DNA of 64,000 nt from Lachnospiraceae bacterium UBA1759 (GTDB lineage: Bacteria; Bacillota; Clostridia; Lachnospirales; Lachnospiraceae): positions 17,199-81,198 of the forward strand of contig DCHF01000049.1 in assembly GCA_002315555.1 (NCBI GenBank), in the 5' to 3' direction. Both the position numbers and the translations under genes were made by a program. Shown here in pieces: positions 8,264 to 16,846 of this stretch. The notes beneath the pieces are model-generated. The model had not been told where the DNA came from. It made no database searches and worked only from the letters and a program-made list of their open reading frames with translations. The stretch's first letter is position 1; every line of letters starts with the position of its first letter.

Positions 8264-9148
8264 TTACGTCGTCTCTTTTTTTATCACACTTTTTATCAAT
8301 TCTAGCACATTATCATATCCAAGATACACACCCATTTCTTTTTTATACCCAATATAGAAAACACGCTGCATATCATAGTCAGAAAGTGTCACCATTTTTA
8401 ATCCATACTGTTTCTGATAAATTTTACCCGTCGCCTCTGAAATAATGATCAGCCCCCGCCCTTTTGCGCATTGCTGCATCAGGAAGGAATTACTGGTGCT
8501 GACGATTTTTCCGTCCGCCACCCGGCCGATCTGACTGAACATGGCATCGACCTGGTTGCGGTTGCCGCTTCCGACTTCTTTTAAAAGAATCTCGTGCGCA
8601 GCCAGTTCCTGCACGGTCATGGATTCCGGCAGGTCTGCGTTTCCTGTGGCAAGGGCGACCATTGGACTGCTGACGAGCGGATACTCCGAAATAGTCGCAG
8701 ATTCCAGCGATTTATCCGTGAGGACGATGTCCAGCTCGTCATTTTTGATCAGATGATCCAGCCGCGAGGTCGTGTCTACGTGAATGGAAATGCGGACATC
8801 AGGATGTTGCAGTTCAATCTGATCGAGGAGTGCCGGCAGTAGGGTTTCTGCGAGGGAGGGGATGACACCCAGGCGGTAGTTCTTTTGTGTGGAACTGTTC
8901 AGAAGGCGCCGATCCAATGCGTCAAGGCCGGCCTCAAAGGTCTGCATGTAGGTGCGCAGGATCTCGCCCTGTTCAGTCAGAACCAGTCCGTTTTTCTTTC
9001 GAATGAACAGGGTACAGTTGTAATAGCGCTCCAGGTCGTGAATGTAGCGGGAAATTGCAGGCTGCGAAATGAATAATTCTTCTGCGGCGCCGGACATGCT
9101 GCGCTGCCGGCAGACGCTGTTGAAAACGGTGATATGTTTGTCGGTCAT
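8264..9148 (-). CDS. LysR-family transcriptional regulator
   Basis: A 294-residue regulator. The winged HTH fills residues 1-60 (VCRQRSMSGAAEELFISQPA, SRYIHDLE), followed by a periplasmic-binding-protein-like effector domain from about 85 (YRLGVIPSLAETLLPALL). The start is the ATG at 9148 with AAAGGATC upstream; the TTG start at 9187 lacks a Shine-Dalgarno. LysR proteins usually control the divergent gene, here the 29-codon peptide at 9309 whose promoter -35 overlaps this gene's upstream TTGACA at 9254-9249. It could also act on the convergent isomerase-kinase operon, but that start is 3 kb away. The effector is unknown. Confidence 0.9.
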   Translation of the reverse strand: MTDKHITVFNSVCRQRSMSGAAEELFISQPAISRYIHDLERYYNCTLFIRKKNGLVLTEQGEILRTYMQTFEAGLDALDRRLLNSSTQKNYRLGVIPSLAETLLPALLDQIELQHPDVRISIHVDTTSRLDHLIKNDELDIVLTDKSLESATISEYPLVSSPMVALATGNADLPESMTVQELAAHEILLKEVGSGNRNQVDAMFSQIGRVADGKIVSTSNSFLMQQCAKGRGLIIISEATGKIYQKQYGLKMVTLSDYDMQRVFYIGYKKEMGVYLGYDNVLELIKSVIKKETT

Positions 9149-9240
9149 AAGTGATCCTTTCGGGGAAAATGGGCAATAAACGGTCAAAAACAGAGGTTAC
9201 AAATTGAAATATAACATTTTTATTATATTAGTATACATAT

Positions 9241-9269
9241 TTGTTATTTGTCAAACAGAAAATTATAGT
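9241..9269 (+). promoter_or_regulatory. Promoter divergent from LysR gene
   Basis: TTGTTA (9241-9246), 17-bp spacer, TATAGT (9264-9269). An inverted repeat ATAACA (9211-9216) / TGTTAT (9242-9247) brackets a GTATAC core at 9231-9236 and may be LysR binding sites. Confidence 0.6.
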
Positions 9270-9308
9270 ATATAGTGGAATTATCAAAAAAATCCGGGAG
9301 GTGTCTCT

Positions 9309-9398
9309 ATGGAACTTATCAGTGGAATTATTGCAGGGGCAGTGATCCTGTGTGTGATGATCGGCGGTGTGCTTGGAGCAAGCAGAAAAGAGTATTGA
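9309..9398 (+). CDS. 29-residue hydrophobic membrane peptide
   Basis: ATG at 9309 behind a near-perfect GGGAGGTG, TGA at 9396-9398. The product is one hydrophobic helix (MELISGIIAGAVILCVMIGG) with a short charged tail (ASRKEY), so a single-pass membrane peptide. It has its own promoter facing the LysR gene, which argues that it is expressed. Size and shape recall KdpF-like or other small transporter-associated subunits, but no transporter gene is next to it; the downstream 1 kb is decayed. Function unknown. Confidence 0.6.
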   Translation: MELISGIIAGAVILCVMIGGVLGASRKEY

Positions 9399-9463
9399 GA
9401 GAAGCAGTTTGGACTAAAGAGTCCAGCACGGTTGTTGAAGAGAAAATTACGGGGGGTAGTATA

Positions 9464-9756
9464 ATGAAGAAAAAAATGGTCAAGAAGTTAATTGCGGTTA
9501 ACAAGCGGTCAGAATTACGGATTTGTCGCCGAAGCGGGATTGAGTTACACGCTGTATACTTCTAGTGATCCGTTTGGAATTTTTCTTTAGGCAGGGTTCA
9601 GCTAATAATCCAACTCAGGGTGTTCGATATCAAACAACGATGAACACTACTACGGTATGGCACCCGGGATCTGAATCAATTCATTTAGCCTTAACATTAT
9701 ATTTTACAAATGGGGGGGCTTTACAAGCGGAGCAGACAATCAGCAGCAATTTTTAG
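9464..9756 (+). pseudogene. Frameshifted small secreted-protein gene
   Basis: A GGGGGG site precedes ATG 9464, giving MKKKMVKKLIAV, the start of a signal peptide, but the frame then runs into unrelated sequence and stops at 9565. The natural-looking protein continues in other frames: GQNYGFVAEAGLSYTLYTSS reads to a TAG in GGAATTTTTCTTTAG near 9590, and removing one T there joins it to RQGSANNPTQGVRYQTTMN, which ends at 9756. Two lesions are therefore needed: a loss after the signal start and a one-base change in a T run. No family recognised. The DNA is AT-richer than its neighbours. Confidence 0.55.
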
Positions 9757-9767
9757 GGGGGTGAGAT

Positions 9768-10428
9768 ATGAAAAAACGATGTGCGTTGGTTTTAGGGATA
9801 CTGCTTGTAATATCTCTATTTAGCGCGTGCTCTCATGAGAAAACAGAAACACATAATTTTCATAATTTCCCAATTAAGAATGTCTATGTTGGAATGACCG
9901 CCGATGAATTACAGGAATTATATGGGGGAGCCGTTTCAAAGTTATGAAGAAAATGGTAGTTTGATTTTTGAGTACCGTAACATTCTTCCGGATGGTCTGG
10001 GAATAACAGAATCGATAGGCGAGACTGGGAGCGTGTTTTATTTTTCAATCAATGGACAGGTGAAGGATTTTTTATACTCGATTGAGTTGATTACGCAGGA
10101 TTCATTGGAAACACTTGAAAATGGTTTGATAAACTATTATGGACAACCCGAGAAAATAGTTGATCGCGAAATGCTTGTATTTCCTGAGCGAGCATATTTC
10201 TGGAAAGGTTGGGCTGTTCAGGATATGCCCACGGCAGAGCGAGAGAGTATAGAGAAGAACTGGAGTGCGTTCTATGGAGCGGACTATTCGACGTTGAATA
10301 ATGAGGCCCAATTACTGGCAGTTTCCATTGTTTTACCATTGGAGGACGAGGCAGAGAGCGGTTACACGAGAGTATATTTGAACGCAGGAATTCAATTGTT
10401 TGTGGATGATTCACATGATAAACAATAA
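9768..10428 (+). pseudogene. Lipoprotein gene split by a frameshift in a G5 tract
   Basis: ATG 9768 behind GGGGGGTG opens a type II signal peptide (MKKRCALVLGILLVISLFSA then Cys 21). The frame stops at 9945-9947 after 59 codons. Reading four instead of five G at 9924-9928 joins VGMTADELQELYG directly to EPFQSYEENGSLIFEYR and continues to the TAA at 10428, giving about 220 residues. The GMTxxELxxxYGxP pattern is that of SmpA/OmlA (BamE-like) or BLIP-like lipoproteins. The rest shows no second lesion, so it may be a young pseudogene, a phase-variable gene or a base-calling error. Confidence 0.65.
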
Positions 10429-10444
10429 CCATAATAGGATAGGG

Positions 10445-10480
10445 AAGGCATATCGTTTACGAATGCCTTTCTTTATTTTA
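10445..10480 (+). terminator. Probable terminator after the split lipoprotein gene
   Basis: AAGGCAT (10445-10451) pairs with ATGCCTT (10463-10469) over an 11-nt loop, followed by a T-rich stretch (TTTCTTTATTTT). Confidence 0.6.
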
Positions 10481-10562
10481 CAAACACCTTTCTTTTCCTC
10501 CTGCGTTTTGTTATAGTGACGATAGAAGACCACTTTTTAGTGACAATCATAAGGAGGGCAAC

Positions 10563-13500
10563 ATGAGCGAGCAGATCTGGCCCAGAAGACGGGTACTGCC
10601 CCTTCCGGATGCAGCATATGGCGACACCGATGTGAAACGACTTCTCACGGAGGAACCCTGGAAGCTGAATACAATGCCGACTGAGGCGGACTATGGAAAG
10701 AATGCGGACCTGACGACCTGGGAGGACATTGCGCTTCCGCGCCAGATCGACGCAAAGACCGATAAAGAGTATCTTTTTGCGCGCGATATCACAATTCCGG
10801 AGAGCTTTGCCGGCAGCCGGACGTTCCTGCACTTTGACGGTGTGAATTGCTATGCACGTGTGTTTGTGGATGGCACTTATCTGGGCGATCACTACGGCGG
10901 TTTTGTCAGCTGGGATCTGGAGATTACGGAAGCGGTGAAGGCCGGTGAAAACCATCGGCTGGTGATTGGCGTTACGGACAAGCCGAATGATATTTCCGAG
11001 TTTCATCGCGGCGGCATCATCCGCGAGATCTATCTGGAGCGTCTTCCGCAGCAGTACCTGACTCGTCTGCATGCCGATACGACTTTTGACGCAGCGTACA
11101 ATGATGCGGAGCTGAAGGTTTATACGGCAGTAGAGGCTGATGCGCCGGTAATGGTAAAGTTGACGCTGACGGATCCCAAGGGCGTTACGAGCGAGCTGGG
11201 GACAGTTTCGTATAGTGGTATGAAGGACTGCTGTACACAAAAGATGCATTCAAATTATGGTCCCAATCAGCAGGAACAGGAGACCGTGTTTACTGTTCCG
11301 TCACCCCTCAAATGGGACAGCGAGCATCCCTGGCTGTATACATTGACGGCAGTGCTTACAGCAGAGGACGGCACGGTGCTTGAAGAGACGCATCGCCGCA
11401 TTGGCTTCCGTGTTATCGAGCGCCGCGGAAACGTGATCTACGTCAACAATCAGGAACTGAAGCTTCACGGTATCAACCACCACGACACGCATCCGGAGAC
11501 CGGCCGTTCCATCACGCCGGAGATCTCCGAGCTGGATGTGACCCTTTTCCACGAGGCCAATATCAATTTCATACGCACCAGCCATTACCCGCCGCGGCCG
11601 GATTTCCTGGACTTCTGCGACGAGCAGGGCATCTATGTGGAAGATGAGACTGCGGTGGCATTCCTGGGACAGGGCACGCCTTGCCGCGAAAACGACCCGC
11701 AGTTCACGGACAAGTTCATGAATCCGTTCTCCGAGCTTATCGAGCGGGACCGTTCGCACCCCTGCGTCATTCTCTGGTCCCTGGCCAATGAGTCCATTTG
11801 GGGCTTCAACTTTGATCTGGAGAACAAGTATGCGCATCAGGAGGATCCGTCCCGTCTGACTATTTTCAGCTACCCCATCACGCAGCAGGAGGATGATGAC
11901 CGCGCCGACGTCTGGTCCATGCACTACGCGGCCTGGGATCAGGATCCGCTGGCTTTGGTCGACAGCTTTAACAGAAGTGAGCACGAGCCCGTGGAATGGC
12001 CGGTCCTGCATGATGAATCCACGCACATCCCCTGCTATTGCAGAAAGGATCTGCGCCGCGATCCGGGTGTCCGGGATTTCTACGGAGAGACCATCGCCCC
12101 GTTTTACGACAAGCTGTTCCATACCCCGGGCGCGCTGGGCTGCGCGATTTGGGCGGGTATAGATGAAGTGCGCGTGGGTTCGCCGTTCTCTGTGCCGTGG
12201 GGAATCATTGACGGTTATCGGAGAAGAAAGCCGGAATTCTGGCACGTCCGTAAGGCCTACAGTCCGGTGGTGGTTCTGGGTCAGCCGTATGAGGCTGATG
12301 GTTTTGTGGCGATCGATCTTGAAAACCGTTTCAATCACACGAATTTAAGCGAGGTTACCTTCAGCTGGCGCGTGACAGACGCAGCTCCCGGTGCAGCCGG
12401 ATGTATCCACTGCGTTACCCCCATGGGCGATGCCGATGAAATGAAGGGCCCCAAGGCAGCTCCGCATACCAGGGCGACGATGGTGCTTCCGGTACTTGCA
12501 AGTGAAGGAATCCATATCCGCGTGGACGTTTATGACGCTTTTCATAAGCACGTTTCAGAAGAAGAACTGGTGTATCTGCCGACAGCGGTGACTGTCCCGG
12601 AGCTTTCCGGAAAAGCGCCCATGCTGACAGAGAATGAAAATACCGTTACGATTTCCGCAGAGGATTTTGAGGTGGTAATTTGCAGGGAAACCGGCCTGAT
12701 TATTAAGGCTGTCCGTGCCGGTGAGAACGTTCTGACCGGTGGTCCGTACCTGCATCTCACGGGACTGGCTCTTGCACCCTGGAAGCTGACCTCTTTACAG
12801 TATTGCCTCACGGATACCTGTGCAAAAATTGTCACCTCCGGCGCGTATGACCGCGTGAAGGTGACCTTTGTCATGCAGATCGATGCAGCGGGCTTACTGG
12901 AGACCGTGTGCACCATCGATGACATGCCGTATGCAAGCCCCCGGAAACTGGCCATGCGTGTGGGCGATGACACTGACAGCGGCGGATACGAGGAGACCGG
13001 CATTTTCTTCACCGTTCCGGCGGCGCTTGATACGCTGACCTGGAAGCGGCGGGGTCAGTGGACGGTATATCCGGACTGGCACATCGGCCGACTGGAGGGC
13101 ATCGCTGCGAAGCATCCGACAGCAGATGAGAAGGACTACAAGGACGACGAGACGGACATTGCCGCGTATGGAGCGTTTGATCCGGGCGTCCTGGGTACCC
13201 GCGACTTCCGCAGCCTGAAGTCTTATATCACCGAGGCGTCATTGAAGAATGACAAGTCTGCGCTGACCGTCTTCTCCGATGGCACCGACTCCGTCCGCGC
13301 GAAGATCCTTTCGCCTGCGGAACTTGTGGTGCAGGATACCGATGCCCGTCTTATCTATGAAGGCGAGTGGACCACCGTCAATACAAAGTTCCGCAGTGCA
13401 AACAGCACGGAGACCTGGTCCAACCACAAGGGCGATCGCTGCACGCTGAAGTTTGAAGGTACCGGCTGCATTTTTGTATCCAGCGAAGACATTCTGGGTG

Positions 13501-13868
13501 GTTTCGCGGCTGTTTATGTGGATGGCCGGTTGATGTCCGATCGCATTAATCTGGGCAATCGTCAGCTGACACCGGGCATAGCCCGCGGTTACGAAAAGGA
13601 TTGGGGCCGCATGATGTACGCTGTCAAGGATCTGCCCTACGGCAAGCATGAGCTGACGGTGGAAGTTACCGGAGAGAGCATTCCTGGTTCCATGAATACT
13701 TATGTGTTCATTGACAGTTTTGTGATTCTGCGGGATGGCATCGAAGGCGACACCTGTCTGATGATCGATAACGCATTCAATTATCCCGAACTTTCCTGGG
13801 GCGATTATACCAAGCCGCCGGTACAGATGAAGACCGGAGATGCACATCGGTATGTGGTGAAGATCTGA
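10563..13868 (+). CDS. GH2-family glycoside hydrolase (beta-galactosidase-like), cytoplasmic
   Basis: An 1101-residue enzyme. Order: sugar-binding jelly roll (about 55-200, FARDITIPESFAGSRTFLHF), immunoglobulin-like domain (200-310), TIM barrel (310-620), then beta-rich C-terminal domains. The barrel has the acid/base Glu in WSLANES (about 410) and a nucleophile candidate Glu in HDESTH (about 485). A last domain at about 925-1060 (YEGEWTTVNTKFRSANSTET) looks like a separate carbohydrate-binding jelly roll. No signal peptide, so it acts on imported oligosaccharides. GGAGGG precedes the ATG. Exact linkage is not readable; GH2 covers beta-galactosidase, glucuronidase, mannosidase and others. It stands alone between AT-rich decayed segments. 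Confidence 0.88.
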   Translation: MSEQIWPRRRVLPLPDAAYGDTDVKRLLTEEPWKLNTMPTEADYGKNADLTTWEDIALPRQIDAKTDKEYLFARDITIPESFAGSRTFLHFDGVNCYARVFVDGTYLGDHYGGFVSWDLEITEAVKAGENHRLVIGVTDKPNDISEFHRGGIIREIYLERLPQQYLTRLHADTTFDAAYNDAELKVYTAVEADAPVMVKLTLTDPKGVTSELGTVSYSGMKDCCTQKMHSNYGPNQQEQETVFTVPSPLKWDSEHPWLYTLTAVLTAEDGTVLEETHRRIGFRVIERRGNVIYVNNQELKLHGINHHDTHPETGRSITPEISELDVTLFHEANINFIRTSHYPPRPDFLDFCDEQGIYVEDETAVAFLGQGTPCRENDPQFTDKFMNPFSELIERDRSHPCVILWSLANESIWGFNFDLENKYAHQEDPSRLTIFSYPITQQEDDDRADVWSMHYAAWDQDPLALVDSFNRSEHEPVEWPVLHDESTHIPCYCRKDLRRDPGVRDFYGETIAPFYDKLFHTPGALGCAIWAGIDEVRVGSPFSVPWGIIDGYRRRKPEFWHVRKAYSPVVVLGQPYEADGFVAIDLENRFNHTNLSEVTFSWRVTDAAPGAAGCIHCVTPMGDADEMKGPKAAPHTRATMVLPVLASEGIHIRVDVYDAFHKHVSEEELVYLPTAVTVPELSGKAPMLTENENTVTISAEDFEVVICRETGLIIKAVRAGENVLTGGPYLHLTGLALAPWKLTSLQYCLTDTCAKIVTSGAYDRVKVTFVMQIDAAGLLETVCTIDDMPYASPRKLAMRVGDDTDSGGYEETGIFFTVPAALDTLTWKRRGQWTVYPDWHIGRLEGIAAKHPTADEKDYKDDETDIAAYGAFDPGVLGTRDFRSLKSYITEASLKNDKSALTVFSDGTDSVRAKILSPAELVVQDTDARLIYEGEWTTVNTKFRSANSTETWSNHKGDRCTLKFEGTGCIFVSSEDILGGFAAVYVDGRLMSDRINLGNRQLTPGIARGYEKDWGRMMYAVKDLPYGKHELTVEVTGESIPGSMNTYVFIDSFVILRDGIEGDTCLMIDNAFNYPELSWGDYTKPPVQMKTGDAHRYVVKI

Positions 13869-14198
13869 AATATGTTAAGTGATAAAAATACAGCCCAAGG
13901 TTATAATCTCGGGCTGTGTGAGAAATATAAGACGGTCACAGGGCAAAGGAAAATACAGATTTTTGTAGAGATTAGTTTTCAGGACGGAAAACTAATGCAG
14001 CAACAGAATATGATGCTGAAGATGCTCGGATATCAACGAATACAGATATCCGGGCATTATTTTTTGTGTCACAACAAAATAAACCACCTGCTCTGCGGGT
14101 GATGAAAAGATCTTTAGATTAAAGGCAAAAAATAAACTCCTATGATAAAGTAAATGTAGGTCTGCAAACCACAAATACAAAATCATAGGAGGTCCAAA
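13869..14198. other. Gene-free AT-rich segment with hairpins
   Basis: No credible gene. A hairpin ACAGCCC (13890-13896) / GGGCTGT (13911-13917) lies just after the GH2 stop, without a T tract on the plus strand. The segment then holds the terminator at 14023 and the IS200-like 5' leader at 14137. Confidence 0.6.
14023..14065 (+). terminator. Intrinsic terminator downstream of GH2 gene
   Basis: TGCTCGGATATC (14023-14034) pairs with GATATCCGGGCA (14045-14056), 12 bp with one G-U type mismatch and a 10-nt loop, followed by TTATTTTTT. Confidence 0.8.
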
Positions 14199-14315
14199 AT
14201 GGACAATAATAGTTTAGCGCATACAACATGTGAAGTGGGATGTAAATACCATTTAGGAAACGTCGTTTTTATGATTGTCTGGTTGAAATGGAAGAATTAT
14301 AATGAGAGAAATTGA
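14137..14315 (+). mobile_element. IS200/IS605-like tnpA 5' remnant with RBS-masking leader hairpin
   Basis: The leader has an inverted repeat CTCCTATGAT (14137-14146) / ATCATAGGAG (14182-14191) whose right arm contains the ribosome binding site; IS200-type leaders use such a hairpin to repress transposase translation. ATG 14199 then gives MDNNSLAHTTCEVGCKYHLG, close to the usual start of the Y1 transposase (MDxNSLxHTxWxCKYH), but the following VFAPKYRR motif is lost and the frame ends at TGA 14313-14315 after 38 codons. The HUH motif and catalytic Tyr are absent, so it is dead. The right end of the element was not found. Confidence 0.6.
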
Positions 14316-14364
14316 AGGGGGGCAAACAAAGGAGAAAATATATATTGTTTATATTTGGGGTGAT

Positions 14365-14763
14365 ATGAAAAAACTGTTAAAATGGATCATTCCTATAATT
14401 GTTTTCGTTTGTGTTGTAGTAAGCGTGATGGTATTGCAGCACGGAAAGCCTTTTGTTGTGAAGACATATCGGAAGCATACTCGCGAAGAAATTGATAAGC
14501 GATTTAATGAGGGAAAACTTGCGCGAAGTATCACTTATTACAAAATGAGTGATGGTACCTGGAAAACAGATCATTATACATATAAATATCGCCAAAAGTT
14601 GATAGGAAGACAACCTGGTGCCGTATATGAGGGTGTTTTCGTATATCTGACCAATGAGGAGATTACATTTACACAAGCTTGGAAAGGGATAGCCGGTGGT
14701 GCCGCAGAAGACTTATTTAATGAGGAAGACGCAAGGTTGGTAGAGTTGGGAATTATCAAATAA
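14365..14763 (+). CDS. Small membrane-anchored or secreted protein, unknown function
   Basis: A 132-residue protein with a Lys-Lys start and one hydrophobic helix (MKKLLKWIIPIIVFVCVVVS, about 4-27), followed by an extracytoplasmic domain of about 105 residues. The helix lacks a clear cleavage site, so anchoring is likely. The start is the ATG at 14365 with GGGGTG upstream; an earlier in-frame ATG at 14302 would add a polar stretch before the helix. No family recognised. It lies in AT-rich DNA directly after the IS remnant, which suggests acquisition or local decay. A strong terminator overlaps its stop. Confidence 0.6.
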   Translation: MKKLLKWIIPIIVFVCVVVSVMVLQHGKPFVVKTYRKHTREEIDKRFNEGKLARSITYYKMSDGTWKTDHYTYKYRQKLIGRQPGAVYEGVFVYLTNEEITFTQAWKGIAGGAAEDLFNEEDARLVELGIIK

Positions 14764-14800
14764 TATAAGACGGTCGCATCTGCGGCCGCCTTATATTTTT
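14763..14800 (+). terminator. Terminator after the 132-residue membrane-anchored protein
   Basis: Stem ATATAAG-CGG-CGC (14763-14777) against GCG-CCG-CTTATAT with single mismatches and loop ATCT, followed by five T. Confidence 0.85.
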
Positions 14801-14840
14801 CATAGCATAAAAGCCTAACGGAAGTGGCATTAATGCTTTA

Positions 14841-15860
14841 TCAATCCTTAAATTCAATCAGCGCCTTACACTCATCATTGCTTCCGGATTCAAACAGTTT
14901 TACAAACATCTTCTGAATTTCTTCCGGCTCTGCGGGAATGATGCTGGTGATGGTACCCAGGAAGAGCTCCTGATTTTCGTAGATCATCTTAAACGCGTCC
15001 TGATAGTCCTTCCAGTTGAAGTACAGTGCAGCCTGAATGGAAAGCTCTTTGAAGAACATGGAAAACGGGCTGAAGGTGGTCTCTCTGGAATGCATGCCCA
15101 CAAGGACCATCGTCGCGCCGGCCTTCAGGAAGCTCGCCAGCTGATTGTAGTTGGAAAGACCCAGACAGTCCAGTCCGGCGGAGAAACCGCCTGCCGGCAT
15201 AACAGCCTTGATCTGCTCTTCAAAATCCTCATCCAGAGTGCTGAAACAATCGTCCACGAATTCGTATTTTTTGCAAAGCTCCACGCGGCCTTTACCGCGG
15301 CCCACCATGTAAACGGCCTTCGCGCCGGAAAGCTTTGCGGTGGCAGCTGCATAGATGCCGATGGGACCGTTGCCCCAAATCAGGACGGTATCGCCGGGCT
15401 TCACCTTGCCCAAACGGACGCCGTGCAGGGAGACGGCAACCGGCTCCACGATAGCACCGAGCTGCATCGGCATGTCTTCCGGAATCGGAATGACGTATTC
15501 ACCGCGCACGGTATAGAATTCGCCGAGAGAACCATCGACGGAGACCCCCGGATTATTTTCCATCATCTGACGGCAGCGTTGTTCCTCGCCGGCCATGCAG
15601 TATTCGCACTCGCCGCACGGATCAAACTCCGGCGCGCACACCGGCGTTCCCTTGGCGATCGGGAATTCCCCCGGATCTTCAATATAACCGGCATATTCAT
15701 GCCCGATGGCAAAGTCTTCACGATGCATCCACGAGCCCTTATCGGAACCGCAGATCGCGGTGTATTTGGAACGGATCAGGACACGGTTTCCGCCGGCCTT
15801 CGGGGTTTCTTTTTCAATGACGCTGAAATTCTGTAACGGTCTTACAACGATACTCTTCAT
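14841..15860 (-). CDS. Zinc-dependent medium-chain sugar/alcohol dehydrogenase
   Basis: A 339-residue MDR-family NAD(P)-dependent dehydrogenase. Catalytic zinc ligands Cys37 (AICGSD), His54 and Glu55 (GHEYAG); structural zinc cysteines 82, 85, 88 and 96 (PCGECEYCMAGEEQRC). A Rossmann loop WGNGPIGIYAAATAK follows near 165. The start is the ATG at 15860 (GGAG 6 nt upstream); the longer frame to 15950 lacks a site. Relatives oxidise polyols, threonine or aldoses. Third gene of a leftward set AraC, epimerase, dehydrogenase, 90 bp after the epimerase; the context suggests sugar or polyol oxidation. Substrate unassigned. Confidence 0.87.
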   Translation of the reverse strand: MKSIVVRPLQNFSVIEKETPKAGGNRVLIRSKYTAICGSDKGSWMHREDFAIGHEYAGYIEDPGEFPIAKGTPVCAPEFDPCGECEYCMAGEEQRCRQMMENNPGVSVDGSLGEFYTVRGEYVIPIPEDMPMQLGAIVEPVAVSLHGVRLGKVKPGDTVLIWGNGPIGIYAAATAKLSGAKAVYMVGRGKGRVELCKKYEFVDDCFSTLDEDFEEQIKAVMPAGGFSAGLDCLGLSNYNQLASFLKAGATMVLVGMHSRETTFSPFSMFFKELSIQAALYFNWKDYQDAFKMIYENQELFLGTITSIIPAEPEEIQKMFVKLFESGSNDECKALIEFKD

Positions 15861-15950
15861 ATGCATCTCCTTGTATGATGATTTCAGTCTGCAGGAGATT
15901 CGTGGTTCTTCAAGGGAGCCTCCTCTGCATTTACTCAAATCTGTTTTCAT

Positions 15951-16823
15951 TTAGCGAATCGTGATATCCCACTCATTTACATAAGTCTTTCCGGGGGCCA
16001 GTACGATGTTGTCCAGCTTTTCCTCAAAGACTTCGATCACATCCTGACGGGCCGGCAGGCTCATCCACGGCTCGATGCAGACGTAATCGACCTCCTGCCT
16101 GGGCAGGTGCCAGACGCCCAGATACGGCATCTTCGGGTAGCGCACGGTGACGCTGCGCGTGTCTTTATCGCTCTTGATGGTGACTGCCTTGGCCATGCTG
16201 TGCATGACGATGGCGTCGTTATCGAACAGATCGTGGCGGAGCGGCAGCTTGCGGTCGTCCACGAGGTCGATGGGCAGATTCGGCGCCCCGATGTAGCAGG
16301 CCGGCGTCAGGCCGATGGAAACCGGCTGGCACGGCTCTTCAAACTCCAGGTAGTAGTCCTCAAATTTAAGCCCCTCGCTCATCGGAACATTGAAGCCCGG
16401 ATGTCCGCCGTAACCAAAGTACATGACGCGGGAGTCCTTGTTATCGACACTGAAGCGGATGACGATCTTGTTTTCCACCAGTTCAAAACGAACGGAAACC
16501 ATGAATTCACGGTCGTAAATGCCGCGGGTGACGTCATTGGCGGCCGCAGTAAAAGTAATGCCGCTCCCGGTATTCTCCGTCACGTCCATCTCCTGCCATG
16601 CCAGAAATCCGTGGATGTGCATGGTATGCTCTTTGCCGTCCATAATATAGGTGTTGTCAAATAAGCGGCCGACCATCGGGAAGAGGTTCGGCGCATGTCC
16701 CGGCCAGTCGGGGTTGCCCGGCCAGAGGTATTCGGTACCATCGGCGGAGAGGATAGAAGTCATCTGCGCGCCGCGGGAATCAACGGTTACGGTGAGAAAT
16801 TCATTTTTGATCCGGTAGTCCAT
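15951..16823 (-). CDS. Aldose 1-epimerase family protein (LacX-like)
   Basis: A 290-residue galactose-mutarotase-fold protein. The start MDYRIKNEFLTVTVDSRGAQ, LFPMVGRL, HIHGFLAWQEMDV and the substrate-site block FGYGGHPGFNVPM are typical of LacX-like epimerases, which interconvert alpha and beta anomers of free sugars. AGGAGG precedes the ATG at 16823. It follows the AraC stop by 23 bp and precedes the dehydrogenase, so it probably supplies the anomer used by that enzyme. No signal peptide, so cytoplasmic. Confidence 0.87.
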   Translation of the reverse strand: MDYRIKNEFLTVTVDSRGAQMTSILSADGTEYLWPGNPDWPGHAPNLFPMVGRLFDNTYIMDGKEHTMHIHGFLAWQEMDVTENTGSGITFTAAANDVTRGIYDREFMVSVRFELVENKIVIRFSVDNKDSRVMYFGYGGHPGFNVPMSEGLKFEDYYLEFEEPCQPVSIGLTPACYIGAPNLPIDLVDDRKLPLRHDLFDNDAIVMHSMAKAVTIKSDKDTRSVTVRYPKMPYLGVWHLPRQEVDYVCIEPWMSLPARQDVIEVFEEKLDNIVLAPGKTYVNEWDITIR

Positions 16824-16846
16824 AAGGGCCTCCTGTTATGTAAAGC

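Noticed and set aside
9309..9398. KdpF
   Set aside because: Size fits, but no kdpABC genes follow and the sequence does not match well.
13872..14102. 76-codon frame after the GH2 gene
   Set aside because: Starts right after the GH2 stop with no Shine-Dalgarno and runs through the terminator hairpin at 14023.
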